7,668 bases of DNA from contig JADCBH010000368.1 in the NCBI GenBank assembly GCA_020253595.1, positions 1-7,668 on the forward strand, written 5' to 3'. Shown here piece after piece: positions 1-4,954 of this stretch (the stretch's first letter is position 1; every line of letters begins with the position of its first letter). A model generated the notes under the pieces. It worked only from the letters and a program-made list of their open reading frames with translations. It was not told the origin of the DNA and made no database searches. The DNA is from Brevundimonas sp. (GTDB lineage Bacteria > Pseudomonadota > Alphaproteobacteria > Caulobacterales > Caulobacteraceae). The position numbers and the translations under genes were made by a program.

Positions 1-96
1 AAGCAGAAGGCCGGCAAGAAGCGCATGCGCCAGTTCGGCAAGGTGGAGATCCCGCAGGAGGCCTTCATCGCCGCGCTGAAGATGGATGAGGATTGA
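1..96 (+). CDS. lepA: LepA / elongation factor 4, C-terminal end (partial, 5' end outside window)
   Basis: This is the last 31 codons and TGA stop of lepA, the ribosome-associated GTPase EF-4 that acts during translation under stress. The frame opens at base 1 and contains KKRMRQFGKVEIPQEAFIAA, the highly conserved basic C-terminal signature of LepA (family form: K-RM-x-G-VE-PQEAF). Only the end of the C-terminal domain is inside the window; the GTPase domains would lie to the left. The copy continues off the window edge and shows no lesion, so I take it to be the tail of the complete gene. A second, altered copy of the same tail lies at 866-1069 (97 aligned bases, two mismatches). The gene is followed not by a U-tract terminator but by three tandem palindromes. 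Confidence 0.93.
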   Translation, partial: KQKAGKKRMRQFGKVEIPQEAFIAALKMDED

Positions 97-108
97 GGGC
101 AGGTTTGG

Positions 109-252
109 GCGCTACCGCTCGGCTCGCGGAGCCTCGCTGCTTGAGCGCAGCCTTGAAGAGGCGCTAACGCTCGGCTCGCGGAGCCTCGCTGCTTGAGCGC
201 ATCCTTGAAGAGGCGCTACCGCTCGGCTCGCGGAGCCTCGCTGCTTGAGCGC
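109..252. repeat. Three tandem 40-bp palindromic units, 52-bp period
   Basis: Three 40-bp units lie at 109-148, 161-200 and 213-252, separated by two nearly identical 12-bp spacers (149-160 and 201-212, differing at one base). Units 1 and 3 are identical; unit 2 differs by one base (GCGCTAAC instead of GCGCTACC). Each unit begins GCGCT and ends AGCGC, giving an outer inverted repeat, and contains an inner perfect hairpin GGCTC-GCG-GAGCC (121-133 in unit 1). The end of one unit can also pair across the spacer with the start of the next (AGCGC with GCGCT), so alternative structures are possible. The array lies between the lepA stop and the DUF433 start and has no U-tract. It resembles REP-type intergenic elements. 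It could stop transcription or protect RNA ends, but the sequence does not decide that. Confidence 0.93.
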
Positions 253-309
253 GGGTCGAGTTTGGCTGTCCCGGTTCAGTCCGGCATCGAAACGCGCTAG
301 GATGGCGAC

Positions 310-537
310 ATGAGCGATCTGCTGGCCCGCATCACCATCCGTCCCGATACCTGTGGCGGGCGCCCCTGCATCCGGGGCCTGCGGATGCGTGTCAGCGACG
401 TACTGGGCATGCTGGCGGCGGGGGAAACCCCGGCCTCCATCCTCGAACACCATCCCGATCTGGAGGCCGAGGACATCTCGGCCTGCCTGGCCTACGCCGC
501 GCGCGAGGTCGACCACGCGGTGATCCTCGCGGCGTGA
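310..537 (+). CDS. DUF433 protein, putative antitoxin of a VapBC-like pair
   Basis: This 75-aa protein matches the DUF433 pattern: an early ITIRPDTCGGRPCIRGLRMRV segment (family form: I-x-P-x-x-C-G-G-x-P-x-I-x-G-T/L-R-x-x-V; residues about 8-28 here), then a helix-turn-helix-like half with LGMLAAGETPASILEHHPDL (about 32-51) and a closing EDISACLAYAAREVDH helix. DUF433 proteins are usually small, carry a winged-helix-like DNA-binding fold, and are encoded directly before a DUF5615 PIN-like protein, where they are presumed antitoxins. The ATG at 310 has AGGA at 299-302 seven bases upstream. Its stop overlaps the next gene's GTG start by four bases (GTGA, 534-537), indicating translational coupling. 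Antitoxin function is inferred from family and context, not shown. Confidence 0.85.
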   Translation: MSDLLARITIRPDTCGGRPCIRGLRMRVSDVLGMLAAGETPASILEHHPDLEAEDISACLAYAAREVDHAVILAA

Positions 538-860
538 GGATCATTGTCGACCAGCAGTTGCCGCCCCTGCTGGCCGGCTGGTTTCGCGATCAGGGTCTGG
601 ATGCGGTCCATGTGCGGGAGCTCGGCATGAGTTCCGCGCCTGACACGGACATCTGGGCCGAGGCGGCGCGGGACGATGCCGTCATCCTGAGCCGTGACGA
701 AGACTACGTGGGACTGACCCGCGCCGGCGGCGCGCGACTGGTCTGGATCCGGGTCGGAAACTGCTCGAACGCCACCTTGCTGGCCATGATCGAGGCCAAC
801 TGGCCAACCATCCTGACACGACTTGAGGACGGCGAGCGTCTGGTGGAACTCCGGTCCTGA
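534..860 (+). CDS. DUF5615 PIN-like protein, putative VapC-type toxin
   Basis: This 108-aa protein fits the DUF5615 (Mut7-C/PIN-like) family. It opens MRIIVDQQLPPLLAGWF, with the first acidic residue at Asp6, followed by DAVHVRELGM (residues 23-32), PDTDIW with Asp37/Asp39, and AVILSRDEDY with Asp55/Asp57. These are the places where the family keeps its metal-binding acidic residues, so the putative ribonuclease site looks intact. The GTG start overlaps the DUF433 stop (GTGA), which supports this start over any internal one. Length is normal for the family. The lepA-tail fragment begins about five bases after its stop, so the pair sits tightly between two copies of the lepA 3' end. RNase toxin activity is inferred; DUF5615 members are less well characterised than classical VapC. 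Confidence 0.85.
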   Translation: MRIIVDQQLPPLLAGWFRDQGLDAVHVRELGMSSAPDTDIWAEAARDDAVILSRDEDYVGLTRAGGARLVWIRVGNCSNATLLAMIEANWPTILTRLEDGERLVELRS

Positions 861-865
861 CAACC

Positions 866-1069
866 GCCATCGGCGGCAAGATCATCGCCGGCGAGACCGT
901 GCGTGCGCTGAGGAAGGACGTGACGTCGAAGGGCTACGGCGGCGACGCGACGCGCAAGAAGAAGCGCTTAAAAAGGCAGAAGGCCGGCAAGAAGCGCATG
1001 CGCCAGTTCGGCAAGGTCGAGATCCCGCAGGAGGCCTTCATCGCCGCGCTGAAGATGGATGAGGATTGA
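866..1069 (+). pseudogene. lepA: Truncated second copy of the lepA 3' end
   Basis: Read in the frame ending at the TGA at 1067-1069, this stretch gives about 67 residues of the LepA C-terminal domain. It starts at AIGGKIIAGETVRALRKDV and ends at the same KMDED-stop as the tail at 1-96. No start codon or upstream domain is present; homology begins a few bases after the DUF5615 stop. Over 974-1070 it matches 1-97 with two mismatches (at 975 and 1018). Upstream of that it departs from LepA family consensus at normally invariant places: IIAGET for IIARET, KGYGGD for KCYGGD, and KRLKRQK for K-LL-K-QK. The last change can be explained by one lost and one gained base that restore the frame. I read it as a non-functional 3' fragment left by insertion of the upstream module. 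Confidence 0.88.
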
Positions 1070-1136
1070 GTGTATTTCGGCGTTCGCTTAGCGGCATGGT
1101 AGCGTCAGAGAATCGCCCACGCAGGCTGCCCGCGCA

Positions 1137-1865
1137 TTGCTGTTTCACTCACGCATAACAACCAAGTGGCCTCTACCAGGCGGCCCGACAGCCGCCAGTC
1201 CCTTCGGAGCCCTTGCGGATGACGGAATGGACTATGTGGTCAAAAAATTTGACATAGGTGGACCGGTGAGGGCGTCCGAGATGCTCTGTACATTGATCGC
1301 TGGAGCGGTTGGTGTTGCGACGCCTACCGGCCGGATCCTCGAAGACCTAGACGGAGAACTGGTGTTCGGGTCGCAGATTTACGGCGATGCCCAGCCATCG
1401 GGTCCAGCTATGATGCTGGATGATCCGCCAAGCGCGATGGCGCTAGGCCAAATCTCCAGAATTTGTGCTTTCGATCTGTTCCTTGGAAATGTGGATCGCC
1501 ATCTGAACAACTATCTGGTGCGCACCCAGAACGGGATGCAGCGAGTGCTTGCGATGGATTTTAGCCACGCGCTGCTGTGTGAGTGGCCGCTCGCGGCCTT
1601 GCCTATGCCATCAACATGCAAGACTGTAGCGAGGGGGCGAAACTTGCGGCATCGATGGGGCTTTGACCCAATCCAAGCCAGCGATTGCGCAGGGCGGCTT
1701 TTGGACCTTCCTGCCTCTTCGGTAGTTCAGTTGGTTAATCAAATCCCGTCATCCTGGCTGCCCGGCAGCTTGGGAGACGATTTTTGCGACTGGTGGGGAA
1801 CGCAAGGTCGTGTCGACAGAGCAGAACAGGTGAGGGCAGGAGTAAAAGATGGCTCGCTCTTATAA
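1137..1865 (+). CDS. HipA-like kinase (short, HipA_2-type)
   Basis: This protein of about 242 aa has the features of a HipA-like Ser/Thr kinase. There is a nucleotide-binding region with DDGMDYVVKKF (candidate ATP lysine Lys36) and RASEML (Glu48 candidate). The catalytic loop is DLFLGNVDRHLNNYLV (Asp120, Arg121, His122, Asn124/125), and the metal-binding segment AMDFSHAL has Asp141. All the usual catalytic residues are therefore present. It is much shorter than classical HipA (about 440 aa), lacks the N-terminal HipA subdomain, and no HipB-type repressor precedes it. The start is uncertain: the frame has no ATG or GTG between the upstream TAG (1089-1091) and the kinase core, and the first candidate is TTG at 1137, without a convincing ribosome binding site. 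The 5' end may have been altered at the lepA-fragment junction. It overlaps the next gene by 17 bases. Target and physiological role are unknown. Confidence 0.78.
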   Translation: MLFHSRITTKWPLPGGPTAASPFGALADDGMDYVVKKFDIGGPVRASEMLCTLIAGAVGVATPTGRILEDLDGELVFGSQIYGDAQPSGPAMMLDDPPSAMALGQISRICAFDLFLGNVDRHLNNYLVRTQNGMQRVLAMDFSHALLCEWPLAALPMPSTCKTVARGRNLRHRWGFDPIQASDCAGRLLDLPASSVVQLVNQIPSSWLPGSLGDDFCDWWGTQGRVDRAEQVRAGVKDGSLL

Positions 1866-2676
1866 GTTCGCGGTAATCCGCGTTACGCCCGATTTCCGTC
1901 GGGGTGAAACGGTGAATATCGGCATCGCCGTTTTCGCTGATGGGCCGGTCGACGTCCGAATTTTGCCTAACCTGTCTAAGCTTCAGAGCATCGACGGCAC
2001 TGTCGACTTATCTTCAATATTTGAACTCGACTCCAAAATTCCCAAGTTCGTTTCTGATGTTAAGACAGTTGATCAGAAAATCGACATGTTGAGCGAAGTA
2101 GGTCTTATAAAAGCTGAAGACGTTGGCGAGTTCGTGGCTCACGACAATGAAACCTATGAGCGTCGGGTTGCTGAGTTGATGGATCGACTGGTTCGGCCTA
2201 AGCGGAAAATAGTCCATCATGTTTCCGACAGTCGCATTTCTTCGGATTTTAGAAAGAAGCTCAAATCAAGAGGAATCTTGGGGGGAAGCTTGGCTGATAT
2301 AGATCGACATTTAGTTGTACCGAGATTCCCCATATCTGCGCAACTTGACCTGTATGCAGATTTTGCGCTCAAGAACGGGGCTATGAATCTGGTCAAAACT
2401 ATCGACTTTAGGTCAAAGAATGCTCCGTCAGCGGAGAAATTTAGAGAGGCTTGCGCTGTTTCGTTCTCCTTTGTTAAGTCGTTAGAGGAGTTCAAGCTGC
2501 CCAAGAGATACGTTCTGTACGCTGCGGACAAAGATGTAATTTCTACAGTGGACCGTCATTTGAACGTCCTCTCAGAGGATGCAGATTACGTTCTTAACTA
2601 TGAAAGCACTGTGGATCGTCGGTTTCTCCTCGACTCTCTCGAAGAAGCGGCTACTGGCCAAGCTGCGTTGCATTAG
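1849..2676 (+). CDS. DUF3037 domain protein, partner of the HipA-like kinase
   Basis: This 275-aa protein opens with ARSYKFAVIRVTPDFRRGE and then TVNIGIAVFADGPVDVRILP, the typical DUF3037 N-terminus (Y-x-(A/V)VIRVxP...E-x-x-N-V/I-G-V/I). The remainder is predicted mixed alpha/beta and I recognise no other domain. The ATG at 1849 has AGGAG at 1838-1842, six bases upstream, and lies inside the 3' end of the kinase gene, so the two are translationally coupled. I recall DUF3037 proteins being encoded beside short HipA-like kinases in other bacteria, which suggests the pair works together, but I could not check this. The gene is clearly AT-richer than everything around it (many TTT, ATT, AAA and TTA codons), pointing to acquisition from another source. 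Its TAG abuts the reverse-strand tail fragment with no spacer. Molecular function is unknown. Confidence 0.8.
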   Translation: MARSYKFAVIRVTPDFRRGETVNIGIAVFADGPVDVRILPNLSKLQSIDGTVDLSSIFELDSKIPKFVSDVKTVDQKIDMLSEVGLIKAEDVGEFVAHDNETYERRVAELMDRLVRPKRKIVHHVSDSRISSDFRKKLKSRGILGGSLADIDRHLVVPRFPISAQLDLYADFALKNGAMNLVKTIDFRSKNAPSAEKFREACAVSFSFVKSLEEFKLPKRYVLYAADKDVISTVDRHLNVLSEDADYVLNYESTVDRRFLLDSLEEAATGQAALH

Positions 2677-2881
2677 TCAAAACCCCGCCCGCCAAGTCTC
2701 CGCCTCCAGTGTGACCGACGCCTCCAACGGCGGCGGCAACGTGAACAGCCCCGGCGCGGCCGAGAGGTCGTGGAGGCGGTAGAGGCACCAGACGACAGGG
2801 GTGTTCGAGGGAGACCTCGCGCTCGGTGCGGGTCAGCCACAAGAGGGTGGTGGGCCCCCTCGGGTAGCCCTCACCTTGACC
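2677..2881 (-). pseudogene. Decayed 3' fragment of the DUF3883 nuclease-like gene
   Basis: Read on the minus strand, this stretch repeats the last 80 or so codons of the intact gene at 3969-4895. The blocks ATRGGP, WLTRTEREVSLEHP, LYRLHDLS-APGLF-LPPPLEASV-LEAE and a final stop are all recognisable; by-eye DNA identity is about 85%. The frame is broken: one base is missing in the GGPTTPFW region, one extra base appears after EHP so that the frame returns, and six bases are inserted just before ATRGG. Homology begins exactly at the stop codon (TCA on the plus strand, 2677-2679) and ends inside the IEVK catalytic motif, with the Glu codon lost. It therefore lacks both the catalytic core and the N-terminal half and cannot encode a working nuclease. 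It sits directly after the DUF3037 stop and before the dinD promoter. Confidence 0.88.
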
Positions 2882-2909
2882 AAGCGAACTGCGTGTTGCC
2901 AATATGTTC
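2876..2909 (+). promoter_or_regulatory. Putative SOS promoter with LexA box upstream of dinD
   Basis: GTTG-N7-GTTC at 2895-2909 is one base off the alphaproteobacterial LexA operator GTTC-N7-GTTC. It lies 21 bases before the dinD ATG. A TTGACC hexamer at 2876-2881 is a good -35 candidate, and an AT-rich CAATAT at 2900-2905, 18 bases further on, would overlap the operator, so LexA binding should block the promoter. The -35 falls in the last conserved bases of the neighbouring nuclease-tail fragment. The operator match is seen directly; promoter activity is inferred. Confidence 0.65.
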
Positions 2910-2930
2910 TTGCTCGGCCATGATCGCCAC

Positions 2931-3782
2931 ATGACCGATATCGCCCCTCCCCATCGCGACTCGTTCGAGTCGATCCGTCATGAGGACGAGGGCGCGGAAT
3001 ACTGGCTGGCGCGGCAGCTGGCACCGGTGCTGGGCTATCAGGATTATCGCAATTTCCTCGGCGTGATCGAGAAGGCGCGGGTGTCGGCGGCGGCGGCGGG
3101 GCTCGATCCGGCGGACCATTTCGGTGACGTCACCAGAATGGTCGACCTGGGGTCCGGGGCGCAGCGGGAGGTCGCCGATGTCCGGCTGTCTCGCTATGCC
3201 TGCTATCTGATCGTCCAGAACGGTGATCCGTCCAAGCCAGTGATCGCGGCGGGCCAGACCTATTTCGCGGTTCAGACGCGCCGTCAGGAAATCGCGGACG
3301 ACCCGGCCTTTGGCGCGCTGTCGGAGGATGAGCGGCGGCTGATGCTCCGGCGCGAGATGGCGCAGCACAATACGGCACTCGCCTCGGCTGCACGGCAGGC
3401 GGGGGTCGAGACCGGCCTCGACTATGCGGTGTTTCAGGATCACGGCTATCGCGGCCTGTACGGCGGCAAGACCATGCGCGACATCCACGGGCTGAAGGGG
3501 CTGAAGAAGAGCCAGAAGATTCTGGATCACATGGGGTCGACCGAGCTGGCAGCGAACCTGTTCCGCGCCACTCAGGCCGAAGACAAGCTGAAGCGCGACG
3601 GGGCGCGGACCAAGGCACGCGCCAATGACATTCACCAAGCCGTGGGTCGCAAAGTGCGAGAGACGATCGCGGAACTGGGCGGGGTGATGCCCGAGCACCT
3701 GCCGACGCCGGAGGCAAGCATCAAGCAGCTGGAGCGGGCGCGGGCCAAGGCGGTCAAGGGACCGACGGGCGAGGGCATCTGA
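2931..3782 (+). CDS. dinD: DNA damage-inducible protein D
   Basis: This 283-aa protein is closely similar to E. coli DinD (about 274 aa) over its whole length. Recognisable blocks include GAEYWLARQLAPVLGY (residues 21-36), LSRYACYLIVQNGDPSKPVI (86-105), AAGQTYFAVQTRRQE (106-120), HGYRGLYGGK (171-180), ILDHMGSTELAANLFRATQA (197-216) and MPEHLPTPEASIKQLE (253-268). E. coli DinD is an SOS-induced cytosolic protein reported to act on RecA-DNA filaments, so this gene should answer DNA damage. I chose ATG 2931 over the in-frame ATG at 2904 because the protein then starts like the E. coli one and because 2904 lies inside the LexA box; the ribosome binding site is weak for both. The stop overlaps the next start by one base (TGATG). 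The gene is intact and GC-rich like the chromosome. Confidence 0.93.
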   Translation: MTDIAPPHRDSFESIRHEDEGAEYWLARQLAPVLGYQDYRNFLGVIEKARVSAAAAGLDPADHFGDVTRMVDLGSGAQREVADVRLSRYACYLIVQNGDPSKPVIAAGQTYFAVQTRRQEIADDPAFGALSEDERRLMLRREMAQHNTALASAARQAGVETGLDYAVFQDHGYRGLYGGKTMRDIHGLKGLKKSQKILDHMGSTELAANLFRATQAEDKLKRDGARTKARANDIHQAVGRKVRETIAELGGVMPEHLPTPEASIKQLERARAKAVKGPTGEGI

Positions 3783-4006
3783 TGGGGCGTGCGGGCTGGG
3801 TCAGAGACGTGGACCGGCTGTTGCGGCGGGATTGGAGTCTGTCGGTGGCGGACGCGGGGATCGACGACGATCAGCTATCGCGCGCTTGGGCCGGTGGGGA
3901 GAGCCCTGAGGCTTTCGTGGCGTGGTTTGCGGAGAAGTACGATCTGATCCGGTTCGAGCCGTGGCCGGTCAGAAGGTCGCTTTCCAGCCTTCGGCCTCCA
4001 GCCTGA
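3782..4006 (+). CDS. Small hypothetical protein coupled to dinD
   Basis: This 74-aa ORF starts at an ATG that shares one base with the dinD stop (TGATG), so it is probably translated together with dinD. I do not recognise the family. The first 60 residues look like a real soluble helical protein: VRDVDRLLRRDW, DAGIDDDQLSRAWAGG and FVAWFAEKYDLIRFEP. The last dozen or so residues (from about 63) are read from the antisense of the DUF3883 gene tail, since the two genes converge and overlap by 38 bases (3969-4006). The natural C-terminus may therefore have been replaced when the two pieces of DNA were joined. If it is SOS-induced with dinD it could be an accessory factor; no function is assigned. 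Confidence 0.6.
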   Translation: MGRAGWVRDVDRLLRRDWSLSVADAGIDDDQLSRAWAGGESPEAFVAWFAEKYDLIRFEPWPVRRSLSSLRPPA

Positions 4007-4895
4007 CCGACGCCTCCAGCGGCGGCGGCAGGACGAACAGCCCCGGCGCGGTCGAGAGGTCGTGGAGGCGGTAGAGACGCCACGAGGCGGGGTGTTCGAG
4101 AGAGACCTCGCGCTCGGTGCGAGTCAGCCAGAAGGGGGTGGTGGGGCCGCCTCGGGTGGCCTTGACCTCGATCAGGTGCTCGGTGCCGGTGGGGTCGAAG
4201 CTGCGAATATCATAGCCCGCGCCGTCGCCGCGTTCCTGGCTGGTCCATTCGATGCGGCGGGCGAGGTCGGGGCGGTCGGCCGCGATCAGGCGGGCGCGCT
4301 CGTGGTGGAAGACGCGTTCCTCGCCCAGCAGGCCTAGCGTGCGGTTGGCGTGGTCGCGGGCGGCGGGGTCGTACTTGCGGACGAGGCGGGTGAGGCCCTC
4401 GGGGCGTGGGGCCTTGGGCAGGCCGGGGGGCGGGGCTTCGGTGAGGGGGAGGAGAGAGGGGTTCTCGCTGTCGAAGGCGCTGGAGGCTTCGGCGACGCCG
4501 GGCATCGGATGCGCGGACAGAACCCCTCCACCGCTTCGCGGTCCCCCTCCCCATCGCTCCGCGACAGGGAGGAGACTGTCGGCGGCGAACACCTCGGGGT
4601 GGGTGGCGAGGTGGCGGTCGATGGCGTCGAAGATGGCGCCTTGGTAGTTCGTCATCGGGCGGTAGCCGCGGACGTGGGGCAGGCCGAGCTCGGCGGCGAC
4701 GGCCGAGATGTTCATGTGCTTGAACTCGACCGAGCGGTGGCTGCGGCCTGTGCGCTCCATCAGGGCGCGGGCGCGATGGGCCTTCACGAACGGCTGACCG
4801 GCCGCGTCGAGCGCCAGCATGGTGAAGTAGTCGGCGACGATCAGGTCGAGCTCGTCCGCCGTCCAGTCGGTGCCCGTTTTCGCTGAACCCGCCAC
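3969..4895 (-). CDS. DUF3883 (NOV_C-type) putative PD-(D/E)XK nuclease
   Basis: With a GTG start at 4895 this encodes 308 aa. The N-terminal part (residues about 10-95) is a helical domain with TDWTADELDLIVADYFTML, a GRSHRSVEFKHMNISAV segment and NYQGAIFDAIDRHL. A low-complexity Pro/Gly-rich linker (about 100-165) follows. The C-terminal DUF3883 domain carries GYDIRSFDP (Asp229), LIEVKATRGG (Glu243, Lys245) and PFWLTRTE, which fits the D...E-x-K metal-binding pattern of restriction-type nucleases. I chose GTG 4895 because it is preceded by a strong Shine-Dalgarno (4900-4907) and because conserved sequence starts just after it; the frame stays open to a TTG at 5003. DUF3883 domains often occur in defence-related and DNA-processing proteins, so a nucleic-acid-cutting role is plausible but unproven. 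A REP-like palindrome is embedded in the linker (4519-4572), and a broken copy of the 3' end lies at 2677-2881. Confidence 0.8.
   Translation of the reverse strand: MAGSAKTGTDWTADELDLIVADYFTMLALDAAGQPFVKAHRARALMERTGRSHRSVEFKHMNISAVAAELGLPHVRGYRPMTNYQGAIFDAIDRHLATHPEVFAADSLLPVAERWGGGPRSGGGVLSAHPMPGVAEASSAFDSENPSLLPLTEAPPPGLPKAPRPEGLTRLVRKYDPAARDHANRTLGLLGEERVFHHERARLIAADRPDLARRIEWTSQERGDGAGYDIRSFDPTGTEHLIEVKATRGGPTTPFWLTRTEREVSLEHPASWRLYRLHDLSTAPGLFVLPPPLEASVRLEAEGWKATF
4519..4572. repeat. REP-like palindromic element inside the DUF3883 coding sequence
   Basis: Two hairpins lie side by side. The first is ACCGC-TTC-GCGGT at 4530-4542. The second is CCTCCC at 4546-4551 pairing with GGGAGG at 4567-4572, enclosing TCGC-TCC-GCGA at 4554-4564. 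In addition, AGAACCCCTC at 4519-4528 is a perfect 10-base inverted repeat of GAGGGGTTCT at 4456-4465, so a longer stem-loop across 4456-4528 is possible. This is the form of intergenic palindromes common in GC-rich alphaproteobacteria, but here it is read in frame as a Gly/Pro-rich stretch (about residues 108-126) in the linker between the two protein domains. Confidence 0.75.
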
Positions 4896-4899
4896 GTCG

Positions 4900-4907
4900 C
4901 CTCCCTC
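4900..4907 (-). promoter_or_regulatory. Ribosome binding site fixing the GTG start of the DUF3883 gene
   Basis: On the minus strand GAGGGAGG precedes the GTG at 4895-4893 by four bases, a near-ideal Shine-Dalgarno arrangement. It decides the start over the upstream TTG at 5003, which has none. A second GGAGGCGAC lies a little further upstream (about 4925-4933) but has no start codon at a suitable distance. Confidence 0.65.
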
Positions 4908-4941
4908 GCGTAGGTTGGCAGCGGTCGCCTCCTTTGACCAG

Positions 4942-4954
4942 GCGAAGCGTTCGC
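4942..4954. promoter_or_regulatory. Short dyad upstream of the DUF3883 gene
   Basis: GCGAA-GCG-TTCGC forms a perfect 5-base inverted repeat with a 3-base centre, about 47 bases upstream of the GTG start and in the region where its promoter or leader should lie. Further copies of TTCGC/GCGAA occur nearby (4876-4880 and 4959-4963). It could be an operator or a leader hairpin, but no known binding motif is matched, and such short dyads arise by chance in GC-rich DNA. Confidence 0.25.

Noticed and set aside
109..252. CRISPR-like array
   Set aside because: The spacers are only 12 bp and almost identical to each other; the units are strongly palindromic and there are no cas genes. It is a tandem repeat.
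112..516. 134-aa minus-strand ORF
   Set aside because: It runs through the palindrome array and antisense to the DUF433 gene, has no family resemblance and is a by-product of GC-rich sequence.
823..1062. 79-aa plus-strand ORF
   Set aside because: It reads the lepA tail copy in the wrong frame; the LepA frame ends at 1069.
2904..2930. Upstream ATG for dinD
   Set aside because: It lies inside the LexA box and adds nine residues not seen at the E. coli DinD N-terminus; 2931 is preferred.
2651..2932. 93-aa minus-strand ORF
   Set aside because: It only partly follows the nuclease tail (TRTEREVSLEHP) and then reads a wrong frame because of the indels; it is better described as a pseudogene fragment.
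3130..3717. 195-aa minus-strand ORF opposite dinD
   Set aside because: It is low-complexity Arg/Pro/Ser-rich and antisense to a strongly conserved gene.
97..4895. Integrase, transposase or tRNA attachment site that would explain the insertions
   Set aside because: I looked for tyrosine/serine recombinase and DDE motifs, tRNA-like cloverleafs and short target duplications and saw none in the window.
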